From Glaciecola amylolytica (GTDB taxonomy: Bacteria > Bacteroidota > Bacteroidia > Flavobacteriales_D > Crocinitomicaceae): a stretch of DNA of 64,000 nt. Each line of letters starts with the position of its first letter. Within the stretch, counting starts at the first letter, position 1. Under the pieces are notes generated by a model. The model was not told the DNA's origin. It was given only the letters and a program-made list of their open reading frames with translations, and searched no databases. The position numbers were made by a program, and so were the translations under genes. Shown piece by piece: positions 17,053 through 27,085 of this stretch. The stretch is taken from positions 3,088,501 through 3,152,500 of the forward strand of contig CP034120.1 in assembly GCA_003856375.1 (NCBI GenBank), given 5' to 3'.

Positions 17053-20000
17053 ATGGACTCTGTTTACTCTTTTCTCAGCCTTTCATTCGGGCGGATTTCC
17101 CGAACATCAAAGCAACTACTGACACTTGTTTTCCTTGGTTCCTGTGGAATTCTTTCGGCTCAGGTTACAGTAGGTTTTCAAGGTGGTGAAGTTGGTGATC
17201 CCTGGGGATTTACTTCTACCGGAGCAAGTGCCTTATCAATTTCAGAAGCCACACAGACACCCAATAAAGTAACAGGAACAACTTCGCTGGTAGTGGGTGG
17301 AAACACCGCAGGAGGAAACTGTTTTGCCACCGGAAGCGGAAATGGTCCGGCAACTGCAAGAACATTTACCTTCAATTCCTTGGATATCACTTCGAGCAAT
17401 GCCTCGACAAGAACACTGACATTCAGCTGGGGAAATCGTTATCCTGCCTGCAGCGGAACCGGATGGGACAGTGGTGAAAATCTGACTTTCAGAGCATATC
17501 ACGATGGTGTTGCGCAAACTACCGTTACATTAGCTACCGGATCAAACAATGCTCAATTCAGCATTCTATCCAATAGCTATACCTGGTCTGTTCCTGCTTG
17601 TGTTTCGCAATTTCACTTTGTTGTGAGCATTACGACCAACCGGGCAGATGAATTGTTGTTTATTGACAACGTAAAAATGACCGCACCTCAGTTAAACGGT
17701 TCACTTGTGACCAGTCCGATTTCGGGAGACACTTCCGTTTGTATCGGAGCATCTGAAAATTACAGTGTCACACCGGAAGCAGGAATTTCCTATACCTGGA
17801 GCGGATTACCTACAGGAGCATCTTTTACAACAGGCAACGGTACACCGGCATCTTCCACCATGAATGTCAACTGGGGAACAACTCCTCCGGGAACCTATAC
17901 ATTGACTGTTACACCTTCAAATTCCTGCGGAGTAAGCGGTGCTCCTCAAACGATCTCAATCACGATTCTTCCGGCACCGGTTCCGGCTACTATTTCCGGC
18001 CCAACTTCTTTGTGCAACGGAGAAACCATTACATTAAACTCCAGTTATTCCACTGGAAATACCTGGTCGCCCAACGGAGAAACAACAGCTTCCATTCAAG
18101 TATCTGCTCCCGGAACTTACACCGTATCGGTAGCAACTCCATGTGGAATTATAACAGCATCACACACCGTAACACTTAATCCGGCTCCGAATATTCAGTC
18201 GGTAACTCCAACACCAATCAGTTGTTTCGGAGCCAATGACGGATCTGTAATCATTCTTTCATCTGACAGCAATATTGAATTTTCACTGGATGGAATTACC
18301 TGGCAATCCGGAAATACCTTCAGCAATCTTGCTCCCGGAATCTACACGCCTCAAGTTCGTTTTGTGAACGGTTGTTCGACCACACTTTCTCCGGTTACTT
18401 TTACAGATCCTGCTCAGATTACGGCCAGTGCTTCAAGTACCGGATCTTATTGCAACGGATCCTTGGTTTTCCTTCACGGAACAACTACTTCAGCCGGAAC
18501 TCCTTCTTTCAGCTGGACAGGCCCGAACGGGTTTACTTCCACAGCACAGGATCCGACAGATGTAGCACAAACCGGAACTCATACCTATCAATTGATTGTT
18601 TCCATTAACGGATGTCAAAGCGCACCGGTTTCAACAACTGTAACCATAAACGCCATTCCGGCAGCAATCGCATCCAATACAGGACCATATTGCGCAGGAT
18701 CTCCGATCGTTCTGAACAGTTCCACTACTTCAACAGGAACAGTGAGTTATTCATGGACCGGACCAAATGCCTACACCTCATCTTTGCAGAACCCCACAAA
18801 CGCAACAGCTGCCGGAACGTATACACTTTTAATTACTGAAAATGGCTGCCAAAGTACGCCTGTCAGTACGACGGTAGTAATCAATCCATTGCCATCAGCA
18901 CAAGCTTCTTACACAGCACCTTTCTGCCCGGGAACAACACTCCAGCTGAACGGATCGACCACTTCAACCGGAATCGTAACTTATTCCTGGACGGGGCCAA
19001 ACGGCTATACATCCACCCTTCAAAATCCGTCCAACGGGACAGAAGCAGGAACTTACACCTTGGTTGTTACGGAATCGGGATGTCCGAGCCCAGCTTCAAG
19101 TGTTATTGTTATTTCAGAAATACCCACATTGTCTGTTTCAAATACAGGACCTTATTGTGAAGGAAATCCGATTCAACTGAACGGTTCGACAACTTCCGCA
19201 GGAACCATTACTTATTTGTGGACCGGACCAAACGGTTATTCCTCACAACTTCCGAATCCTTCCGATGCAACCCTTGGAGGAATTTACACTTTAGTGATCG
19301 CAGCCGGTAATTGCACGAACATCGCTTCAACAGTCGTTACAGTCAAGGCGAATCCTACTGCCGGATTTTCCTCTTCCGCACCATGCATGAATGACAGTGT
19401 AGTCTTTTTATCTTTATGTTCGGCACCTTCTCCGGAAATCATCACGAACTGGCACTGGGATTTCAACGACGGATTTACTTCTTCAGAGCAAAATCCGAAG
19501 CATTTATTCGGAAGCACCGGAGTTCATTCCGTATTCTTAAAAGTGACGACAGCTTCAAATTGCATTGCAAGCATTACACAGGATATTGAAGTTAAAGCAG
19601 CAATCAGCGCTAACTTTCACTACTCTCCTTCTACCATTTCGACCTTGGATCCAACGGTTCATTTTGTGAATGCCAGTTCAAATGCCACATCATACCTTTG
19701 GGATTTTGGTTACGACAACGAACAATCAACGGAAACCTCTCCTGATTTTGTTTTTCCTGCTCAACCCGGTTCCTATTCTGTTAAGTTGATTGCTTACAAT
19801 GAAGAGGGATGTAAAGACAGCATCACAAAGATCATCTTCATAAAAGATGAAATGATCCGTTACATTCCAAATGCTTTCACTCCCGACGGAGATGAGTTTA
19901 ACCAAACTTTCAAACCGGTTTTCTCCAGTGGATTTGATCCTCAGAATTACACTTTACTGATCTACAATCGTTGGGGTGAAACCGTTTTCGAATCTCATGA

Positions 20001-20136
20001 CACCAATGTTGGATGGGATGGAAGTTACAGCGGTGAACTTGTTACCGAAGGAGCATATATCTGGAATATCACCGTGAAACAATTTCATAGTGATGCTTTC
20101 GAAACTTTTTCCGGTCACGTAACACTTATCAGATAA
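17053..20136 (+). CDS. Giant T9SS type B cell-surface protein (Ig-like/PKD repeats), paralogue A
   Basis: 1027-residue exported protein. The signal peptide ends near ILSAQ (residue 37). An N-terminal domain (residues 38-220) is nearly the same as in the next gene. Then follow Ig-like modules, an SprB-like unit (ISCFGANDGSV), four repeats of about 80 residues (459-769; YCAGSPIVLNSSTTS, YSWTGPN), PKD-like units (WHWDFNDGFTS), and a gliding-motility-associated type B sorting domain (IPNAFTPDGDEFN, YNRWGETVFES, GWDG, HVTLIR). Type B cargo passes through the type IX system and usually needs an SprF-like partner. ATG 17053 is preferred over an in-frame TTG at 17011, which lies upstream of the -7 box. 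Confidence 0.9.
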   Translation: MDSVYSFLSLSFGRISRTSKQLLTLVFLGSCGILSAQVTVGFQGGEVGDPWGFTSTGASALSISEATQTPNKVTGTTSLVVGGNTAGGNCFATGSGNGPATARTFTFNSLDITSSNASTRTLTFSWGNRYPACSGTGWDSGENLTFRAYHDGVAQTTVTLATGSNNAQFSILSNSYTWSVPACVSQFHFVVSITTNRADELLFIDNVKMTAPQLNGSLVTSPISGDTSVCIGASENYSVTPEAGISYTWSGLPTGASFTTGNGTPASSTMNVNWGTTPPGTYTLTVTPSNSCGVSGAPQTISITILPAPVPATISGPTSLCNGETITLNSSYSTGNTWSPNGETTASIQVSAPGTYTVSVATPCGIITASHTVTLNPAPNIQSVTPTPISCFGANDGSVIILSSDSNIEFSLDGITWQSGNTFSNLAPGIYTPQVRFVNGCSTTLSPVTFTDPAQITASASSTGSYCNGSLVFLHGTTTSAGTPSFSWTGPNGFTSTAQDPTDVAQTGTHTYQLIVSINGCQSAPVSTTVTINAIPAAIASNTGPYCAGSPIVLNSSTTSTGTVSYSWTGPNAYTSSLQNPTNATAAGTYTLLITENGCQSTPVSTTVVINPLPSAQASYTAPFCPGTTLQLNGSTTSTGIVTYSWTGPNGYTSTLQNPSNGTEAGTYTLVVTESGCPSPASSVIVISEIPTLSVSNTGPYCEGNPIQLNGSTTSAGTITYLWTGPNGYSSQLPNPSDATLGGIYTLVIAAGNCTNIASTVVTVKANPTAGFSSSAPCMNDSVVFLSLCSAPSPEIITNWHWDFNDGFTSSEQNPKHLFGSTGVHSVFLKVTTASNCIASITQDIEVKAAISANFHYSPSTISTLDPTVHFVNASSNATSYLWDFGYDNEQSTETSPDFVFPAQPGSYSVKLIAYNEEGCKDSITKIIFIKDEMIRYIPNAFTPDGDEFNQTFKPVFSSGFDPQNYTLLIYNRWGETVFESHDTNVGWDGSYSGELVTEGAYIWNITVKQFHSDAFETFSGHVTLIR

Positions 20137-20314
20137 GCGCGAATGATGAATATTGATTTTGCAGCAGGATGGCAAGTCAAATTTTGATACAATATCCATA
20201 CTTGATCCATGCTTTATCCAGCCTTATTTGACGTCCGGAAATAACGTTACGGGCAGCCTCTTAAAACTCATGTTTTTACATAGAAACAAAAAGTGCATTT
20301 TCTTAAAAGCTAAA
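20137..20314. other. Intergenic region after paralogue A
   Basis: Roughly 180 bases upstream of the conserved promoter block. No open frame with family resemblance and no strong hairpin was seen. Confidence 0.5.
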
Positions 20315-20408
20315 TCGATTAAATGTTTGATTACTAACATATTAAATGTGATTTAATGCTTATTTGACATGTGCTTAATCCACTTCGAAAATGACTGATC
20401 TAACTTTG
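20315..20408 (+). promoter_or_regulatory. Promoter region of second giant surface protein
   Basis: TAACTTTG at 20401-20408 is an exact TAnnTTTG -7 box 18 bases before the ATG. TTGACA at 20364 is 37 bases upstream of it, and CGATTAA at 20315, ATTTAAT-CTTA and TTAATC appear in the same order and near-identical spacing as at 16933-17027. Confidence 0.5.
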
Positions 20409-20426
20409 TACTAAACATTAGCAACC

Positions 20427-23111
20427 ATGAATACCATGACTTCAATTTCACCTTTTGGAAAGCGTTTATCAAGTCAGCTTAACTACCTTATTTTCTCTCT
20501 TTTTGTTCTCTTTTTCTCCGGAACTGTTTCGGCACAAATCACACTTGGTTTTCAGGGAGGTGAAGCCGGAGATACCTGGGCATTTACTTCTACCGGAGCA
20601 AGCGCATTATCTATCTCGGAAGCAACACAAACACCCAACAAAGTTACCGGAACGACCTCACTTGTTGTGGGCGGAAATACGGCAGGCGGAAATTGCTTTG
20701 CTACAGGATCCGGAAATGGTCCGGCTACCCCCAGAGCTTTCACTTTCAATCAATTAGACATTTCCACCAGTAATGCTTCTACGAGAACACTTACTTTCAA
20801 TTGGGGGAATCGTTTTCCTTCCTGCAACGGAACCGGATGGGACAGTGGTGAAAATCTGGTATTTACCGCTTATCACAACGGCATTGCGCAAACACCCGTG
20901 ACTTTAGCTGTCGGATCAAACAATGCTCAATTCAGTATTTTGTCGAATAGTTATACCTGGACAGTTCCACCGTGCGTTTCGCAATTTTATTTTGTGGTCA
21001 GTGTTACGACCAATCGCGCGGATGAGCTATTATTTATTGACAACGTAAGACTCACAACACCACAACTAAACGGTTCTTTAACAGTATCACCTATTTCCGG
21101 TAATGTTTCTGTTTGTTCGGGAACTTCCGAAAACTACAACGTTACTCCCGAAACCGGAATTTCCTATACCTGGAGCGGATTACCTGCCGGAGCTTCTTTC
21201 ACAACAACCAACGGCACAACGGCATCTTCCAACATGACGATCAACTGGGGAACAACAGCTCCCGGAACCTACACAATCACTGTTACGCCTTCCAACTCCT
21301 GTGGAAACCCGGGTACAGCTCAAACAATTTCCGTGACAGTTCTTCCTGCACCCACTCCGCTAACTATTTCCGGACCAACTTCCTTATGCATCGGAGATAC
21401 AATTATCTTGACTTCAAGCTATGCATCCGGAAATACCTGGTCGCCAAACGGAGAAACAAGTGTTTCAATTTCAGTTTCTTCTGCCGGAACTTACACCGTA
21501 TCAGCAGCAACTTCCTGCGGAACACTCAATGCATCACATATTGTAACTCTCAATACGCCACCGCCGGCAAGCATCACTCCCGACGGCCCGACCAGTTTCT
21601 GTCCCGGTGATTCGGTGACTTTAACATCCGGAAGTTCATCCGGAAACAGCTGGTCGACCGGAGCCACAACAACATCCATTACAGTTACAACAGCCGGAAC
21701 TTACGTTCTTACAGTTACGGACGTTTGCGGACCAAGCTCTGTTTCACAACAAGTTATCATTCTCCCGCTTCCGAATCCTCAGATTTCAGGCAACACTTCT
21801 TTCTGTGCCGGGCAGCAAACCACGCTTACTGCTTCCGGTGGCGATACGTATCTTTGGTCGAACGGGGAAACAACAACTGCTATCACTATCACAACACCCG
21901 GAAACTACACCGTTACTGCTTTCAATCCTTGCGGACAGGCCACTTCTACTGTTTTCACCGTTACCGAAAATCCCTTACCCAATCCTCAAATCTCCGGCAA
22001 CCTGTCTTTCTGTACCGGACAACAAACCACACTTACGGCTTCGGGTGGTGACACTTATCTTTGGTCGAACGGGGAAACAACAACTTCCATCACTATTTTC
22101 ACTCCCGGAACCTATTCCGTTACCGCATTTAACACTTGCGGGCAAGTCGTTTCCGCTCCCGTAACCATTACGGAAAATCCACTTCCAAATCCGCAGATAG
22201 CGGGTAACCATTCTTTCTGTGCCGGACAACAAACCACACTTACAGCTTCAGGTGGCTCAACTTATCTTTGGTCGACCGGAGAAACAACAACTACTATCAC
22301 TGTCACAACACCCGGAAATTACACTGTTGCTGCCTTTAACACTTGCGGACAAGTTGTTTCTGCTCCATTCTCTGTGACTGAAATGCCGCTTCCGGATGCT
22401 CAAATCTCGGGAGAAACTTCCTTTTGTGCCGGAGAACAAACGACTCTGGCTGCTTCAGGCGGGAACACTTATCTCTGGTCAACGGGACAAAGCGGAACGA
22501 ATATAACCGTAGCTGCTCCAGGAACCTATTCCGTTTCCGCAACAAATTCCTGCGGAACAACTACCGAATCCGTCACGGTCACTATCGCCGCTGTTTCAGC
22601 CTCATTCACTGCAAGCACCCTAACTGGCGCAGCTCCATTGCCTGTTGATTTCACCAATACAAGCGATCCGAATGCGGTTTCATTCAACTGGAATTTTGGC
22701 GACGGCTCTACCGAAACCTCTTTCTCCCCATCGCATCTTTTCACACAAAGCGGCCAATATACGGTTGAACTTACGGCTACTAATGCAATCGGGTGTTCCG
22801 ACAGCTATTCACTGATTATCGAAGTCCTTGATATTCCTTCATCACTGACCATTCCAAACATATTTACTCCAAACGGTGATCATCAGAACGATGAGTTTAT
22901 CATCGTTGCCGAACGCATTGAAAGCTATAATCTCCAAATTCTAAACAGATGGGGAAATGTCATTCTGACCATTCAAGATCCTGAAACCGGATGGGATGGT
23001 ACGATACAAGGAGATCAGGCTACCGAAGGAACTTATTTCTATCAGGTAACCGCTACAGGCATCGACAAAAAGAACTACAACGAAACCGGATTCTTTGAGC
23101 TTCAACGTTAA
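20427..23111 (+). CDS. Giant T9SS type B cell-surface protein, paralogue B
   Basis: 894-residue exported protein. The signal peptide ends near GTVSAQ. The N-terminal 180-residue domain closely matches paralogue A (both contain GNTAGGNCFATGSGNGPAT). Ig-like units follow, then tandem modules of about 72 residues with SFCAGQQTTLTASGG and YLWSNGETTT. Near residue 725 is a PKD domain (FNWNFGDGSTETSFSPSH), then a type B sorting domain (IPNIFTPNGDHQND, ILNRWGNVI, GWDGT). The terminal residues FFELQR differ from the common VTLIR ending. A and B probably arose by duplication of the N-terminal part and promoter, with independent repeat tracts. The ligand is unknown. Confidence 0.9.
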   Translation: MNTMTSISPFGKRLSSQLNYLIFSLFVLFFSGTVSAQITLGFQGGEAGDTWAFTSTGASALSISEATQTPNKVTGTTSLVVGGNTAGGNCFATGSGNGPATPRAFTFNQLDISTSNASTRTLTFNWGNRFPSCNGTGWDSGENLVFTAYHNGIAQTPVTLAVGSNNAQFSILSNSYTWTVPPCVSQFYFVVSVTTNRADELLFIDNVRLTTPQLNGSLTVSPISGNVSVCSGTSENYNVTPETGISYTWSGLPAGASFTTTNGTTASSNMTINWGTTAPGTYTITVTPSNSCGNPGTAQTISVTVLPAPTPLTISGPTSLCIGDTIILTSSYASGNTWSPNGETSVSISVSSAGTYTVSAATSCGTLNASHIVTLNTPPPASITPDGPTSFCPGDSVTLTSGSSSGNSWSTGATTTSITVTTAGTYVLTVTDVCGPSSVSQQVIILPLPNPQISGNTSFCAGQQTTLTASGGDTYLWSNGETTTAITITTPGNYTVTAFNPCGQATSTVFTVTENPLPNPQISGNLSFCTGQQTTLTASGGDTYLWSNGETTTSITIFTPGTYSVTAFNTCGQVVSAPVTITENPLPNPQIAGNHSFCAGQQTTLTASGGSTYLWSTGETTTTITVTTPGNYTVAAFNTCGQVVSAPFSVTEMPLPDAQISGETSFCAGEQTTLAASGGNTYLWSTGQSGTNITVAAPGTYSVSATNSCGTTTESVTVTIAAVSASFTASTLTGAAPLPVDFTNTSDPNAVSFNWNFGDGSTETSFSPSHLFTQSGQYTVELTATNAIGCSDSYSLIIEVLDIPSSLTIPNIFTPNGDHQNDEFIIVAERIESYNLQILNRWGNVILTIQDPETGWDGTIQGDQATEGTYFYQVTATGIDKKNYNETGFFELQR

Positions 23112-23139
23112 GAACCGGTGCTTTAATCTAAAATCAAAC

Positions 23140-26100
23140 ATGTTTATTATGAAAAAACAATTCTTTACACTTATTCAAACCTGTTTGCTCGTCCTTACAC
23201 TGGGATTCTGGCAAACAGAACTCTATGCACAAACACCTTTCACCATTACCTGGACAGGTTTAGGCGGAGCGGGTACTACCAATGCATCCGGTGTTCCTAC
23301 AGGTATCACAATCGTGCAACAATATAATGGTGTAACTGCTACTTGTGTCACTACTCCATCTAATGGAGCTACGACGAGCTACAATGCCGTAATCAAGGCT
23401 GCTACAGGTTACAATTTCACGATTACTTCTATTGGAGGATCGGCATATGGAAGTACCGCAGGATCAAAAAAATTTACTCTTCAGCTGACAAATGGTTCTG
23501 TTTATTTACAACCCAATTTTTCAACTGTAGGTTCAAGCGGCAGCTGTGGAAGCAGTACAACATTGAACGCGTTTGCAGTACCGGCAGCCGGACAAACAGT
23601 GACCTCAGGCAACCAGGCAACAGTTACTGTATTACGAGGAATAGCAGGATCTGAAAGCGGCGGTGGTTACAGCTACACACGTACACTTACCATAACAGGA
23701 GTTGTGACGCCTGTGTGTGACGCTCCAACAGGTTTATTAGCTTCAGCATTGACATCTTCATCTGCAGATTTAAGCTGGGGTGCAGTTTCAGGATCAGCAG
23801 GTTATCAGTATGTAGTTGATCAGACAGCAGCAAATCCGGCAGGTGCAGGAACAGCAACAAGCGGAACAACTTATAATGCAACTTTGTTAACTCCTTCAAC
23901 AACCTATTACCTTCACGTTCGTAACAGCTGCGGTGGAAGTAATTTCTCTTCATGGGCTACCATTCCATTCACAACAACTGCTGCTGCTGTTTGTTCAACC
24001 CCTACAAACCTTGCAGAAAACAATGTAATGGCAACAAGTTCTGATTTCAACTGGGATGCTGCCGGATCGAATGATTTTGAATATGTCCTTGATCAGAATG
24101 CAGGAAATCCCGCAGGAGCAGGAACTTCTATTAATGGCATTTCCTACAGTACTTCAACACTAGCACCTTCCACAACTTACTATTTCCACCTTCGACAAAA
24201 TTGCGGTGGTAGTTTCTCCAATTGGGTAATGGTTAACTTTACCACACCGGCGGCACCTTGTGTTGCTCCAACAGGATTGAACGCTTCAAATACAACTCAC
24301 AACTCTTCAGATCTTTCGTGGAACGCTCAAGGGAGCAACGGTTTTGAGTACGTAGTAGATCAAACTTCAACGGCTCCTTCTATTGCAGGGGCTTCAACAA
24401 CTGATACCACTTACGACGCAACTGGATTGACTTCTTCAACAACTTATTACCTACACGTACGTACAGATTGCGGCAGCGGAAATTTATCTCCATGGACAAC
24501 CATTTCTTTCACCACATTGGTGACACCATGCATCGCTCCAACAGGATTGAACGCTGCAAATACCTCTCACAACTCTTCAGATCTTTCGTGGAATACACAA
24601 GGAAGTAACGGTTTTGAATACGTAGTAGATCAAACTTCAACGGCTCCTGTTGTTGCAGGAACTTCAACAACTGACACCACTTACGACGCAACAGGATTGG
24701 CTTCTTCAACAACTTATTACCTACACGTTCGTACAGATTGCGGAGCTGGGAATTTCTCTCCATGGACAACCATTTCTTTCACCACATCGGTGACACCATG
24801 CATCGCTCCAACAGGATTGAACGCTGCAAACACCACTCACAACTCTTCTGATCTTTCGTGGAATGCACAAGGAAGCAACGGTTTTGAATACGTAGTAGAT
24901 CAAACGGCAACAGCTCCTTCTGTTGCAGGAACTTCAACAACTGATACTACTTACGATGCAACAGGATTGGCTTCTTCAACAACTTATTACCTACACGTTC
25001 GTACAGATTGCGGAGCTGGGAATTTATCTCCATGGACAACGATTTCTTTCACCACATCGGTGACACCATGCATCGCTCCAACAGGATTGAACGCTGCAAA
25101 CACCACTCACAACTCTTCTGATCTTTCGTGGAATGCACAAGGAAGTAACGGTTTTGAATACGTAGTAGATCAAACGGCAACAGCTCCTGTTATTGCAGGA
25201 ACTTCCACAACTGATACTACTTACGATGCAACAGGATTGGCTTCTTCAACCGTTTATTACCTACACGTCCGTACAGATTGTGGTGCAGGGAATTTATCTC
25301 CATGGACAACCATTTCTTTCACCACATTGGTGACACCATGTATCGCAACAACCGGATTAACAACAACGAATACCACTCATAATTCTTCGAATTTATCCTG
25401 GGATACGCAAGGAAGCAATGGTTTTGAATACGTAGTAGATCAAACTTCAGCAGCTCCTATTACAGCAGGAACTTCAACTACGGGAACGACTTACAATCCA
25501 ACGAACTTAACTCCATTAACAACCTATTATTTACACGTTCGTACAGATTGCGGAAACGGAAATTTCTCTCCATGGTCAACCATTTCTTTCACCACGTTGA
25601 TTACACCATGTATTGCTCCAACAGGATTGAATGCCGCAAATACAACACACAACTCTTCAGATCTTTCCTGGAACGCACAAGGAAGCAACGATTTCGAATA
25701 TGTGGTCAATCAAACGCTTGCTGCTCCTGCCACTGCTGGAACTTCGACGACTGATACCACTTACGATGCAACAGGATTGATTTCTTCAACTGTTTATTAC
25801 CTACACGTTCGTACGGATTGCGGAAATGGAAACTTCTCTCCATGGTCAACCATTTCTTTCACCACATTGGTGACACCATGTATCGCTCCAACAGGATTGA
25901 ACGCTGCAAACACCACTCACAACTCTTCTGATCTTTCCTGGAATGCGCAAGGAAGCAACGATTTCGAATACGTAGTAGACCAAACGGCAACTGCTCCTGT
26001 TGTTACGGGAACTTCGACGACTGATACTACTTACGATGCAACAGGATTGACTGCCTCAACTGTTTATTACTTACACGTTCGTACGGATTGCGGAAACGGA

Positions 26101-26931
26101 AACTTCTCTCCGTGGACAACCATCTCTTTCACCACATTGGTGACACCATGTGCCGCTCCAACTGGATTGAATGCTGCAAACACTACTCATAATTCTTCAA
26201 ATCTTTCCTGGAATGCACAAGGAGGAAACGATTTCGAATACGTAGTAAACCAAACGTCAACTGCTCCTGTTACTTCAGGAACTTCGACTACAGGAACAAC
26301 TTACAATCCGACAGCATTGGCTGCTGCAACGGTTTATTACTTGCATGTTCGCACAGATTGCGGAAACGGAAATTTCTCTCCGTGGACAACGATCTCATTC
26401 ACAACTTTAGCTGCTCCATGTGCTGCTCCAACGGGATTAAACGCTTCGAATATTACAGGTCATGCTGCAGATCTTAGCTGGAACACACAAACAGGAAGTA
26501 CCTTTGAGTACGTGATTAACCAAACGTCTGCCAGCCCGACAAGCAGCGGAACTCCAACGCCGAACAATGCGTATGCAGCATCTACTTTGACCAGTTTAAC
26601 TACTTATTATTTACACGTTCGCACGAACTGCGGAAACGGAAACTTCTCCGCATGGACAACTATTCCTTTCACAACCCTTTCGACTGTCGGGCTTGAGGAA
26701 CAGGAAGTCATTGACTTAAGTGTTTATCCGAATCCGGCAAGTGATTTAGTAACTATTTCAGGTCAAACGCAGGGAACGGTTACACTGGTGAATCTAAAAG
26801 GACAAAGATTGATTACTATCGATTTGAAACAAATAAATCAATTGGATCTATCCGCTTTTGAAAGTGGAATCTATTTTATCAACTACGCATCCGAAAATAA
26901 AACAGCAACTATCAAATTGGTCAAACAATAA
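23140..26931 (+). CDS. FN3-repeat T9SS type A surface protein
   Basis: 1263-residue exported protein. The start is ATG 23140 or the in-frame ATG 23149 (MKKQFFTLIQ); the signal peptide ends at ELYAQ. After a unique domain (residues 35-190) come eleven fibronectin type III modules of 90 residues, recognisable by APTGLNA, SSDLSW, FEYVVDQT, TYYLHVRTDCG and WTTISFTT. The C-terminus (SVYPNPASDLVTISG, GIYFINYASENKTATIKLVKQ split around residue 1190-1263) is a type A sorting domain, unlike the two preceding type B genes. Only 28 bases separate it from paralogue B, so it could be cotranscribed. A terminator follows at 26951. Confidence 0.92.
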   Translation: MFIMKKQFFTLIQTCLLVLTLGFWQTELYAQTPFTITWTGLGGAGTTNASGVPTGITIVQQYNGVTATCVTTPSNGATTSYNAVIKAATGYNFTITSIGGSAYGSTAGSKKFTLQLTNGSVYLQPNFSTVGSSGSCGSSTTLNAFAVPAAGQTVTSGNQATVTVLRGIAGSESGGGYSYTRTLTITGVVTPVCDAPTGLLASALTSSSADLSWGAVSGSAGYQYVVDQTAANPAGAGTATSGTTYNATLLTPSTTYYLHVRNSCGGSNFSSWATIPFTTTAAAVCSTPTNLAENNVMATSSDFNWDAAGSNDFEYVLDQNAGNPAGAGTSINGISYSTSTLAPSTTYYFHLRQNCGGSFSNWVMVNFTTPAAPCVAPTGLNASNTTHNSSDLSWNAQGSNGFEYVVDQTSTAPSIAGASTTDTTYDATGLTSSTTYYLHVRTDCGSGNLSPWTTISFTTLVTPCIAPTGLNAANTSHNSSDLSWNTQGSNGFEYVVDQTSTAPVVAGTSTTDTTYDATGLASSTTYYLHVRTDCGAGNFSPWTTISFTTSVTPCIAPTGLNAANTTHNSSDLSWNAQGSNGFEYVVDQTATAPSVAGTSTTDTTYDATGLASSTTYYLHVRTDCGAGNLSPWTTISFTTSVTPCIAPTGLNAANTTHNSSDLSWNAQGSNGFEYVVDQTATAPVIAGTSTTDTTYDATGLASSTVYYLHVRTDCGAGNLSPWTTISFTTLVTPCIATTGLTTTNTTHNSSNLSWDTQGSNGFEYVVDQTSAAPITAGTSTTGTTYNPTNLTPLTTYYLHVRTDCGNGNFSPWSTISFTTLITPCIAPTGLNAANTTHNSSDLSWNAQGSNDFEYVVNQTLAAPATAGTSTTDTTYDATGLISSTVYYLHVRTDCGNGNFSPWSTISFTTLVTPCIAPTGLNAANTTHNSSDLSWNAQGSNDFEYVVDQTATAPVVTGTSTTDTTYDATGLTASTVYYLHVRTDCGNGNFSPWTTISFTTLVTPCAAPTGLNAANTTHNSSNLSWNAQGGNDFEYVVNQTSTAPVTSGTSTTGTTYNPTALAAATVYYLHVRTDCGNGNFSPWTTISFTTLAAPCAAPTGLNASNITGHAADLSWNTQTGSTFEYVINQTSASPTSSGTPTPNNAYAASTLTSLTTYYLHVRTNCGNGNFSAWTTIPFTTLSTVGLEEQEVIDLSVYPNPASDLVTISGQTQGTVTLVNLKGQRLITIDLKQINQLDLSAFESGIYFINYASENKTATIKLVKQ
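23716..26688 (+). repeat. Tandem 270-bp FN3-encoding repeats
   Basis: Unit starts fall at about 23716, 23992, 24259, 24529, 24799, 25069, 25339, 25609, 25879, 26149 and 26419; from 24259 onward the spacing is exactly 270 bp. Units starting at 24529, 24799 and 25069 are nearly identical at DNA level; the first, second and last are more diverged. Confidence 0.9.
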
Positions 26932-26950
26932 GAAATCGGATAATTAACGG

Positions 26951-26982
26951 AAAGGGACGGGTTAAACTTCGTCCCTTTTTTA
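26951..26982 (+). terminator. Terminator after FN3 protein
   Basis: AAAGGGACG and CGTCCCTTT form a 9-bp stem with a 10-base loop, followed by a T run, 20 bases after the stop. Confidence 0.9.
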
Positions 26983-27085
26983 ATTTTACTCACCCTTTTT
27001 CACGTAAAAATGATCAGAGAATGAAAATCCAATAATCGATAGAGCTTAATTCTACGTACCTTAGCGAAAAATTTTTACACGCATT

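Noticed and set aside
24259-26688. Regular 270-bp repeats considered as a CRISPR-like or satellite array
   Set aside because: They are in frame, contain no spacers, and encode FN3 modules of a single protein.
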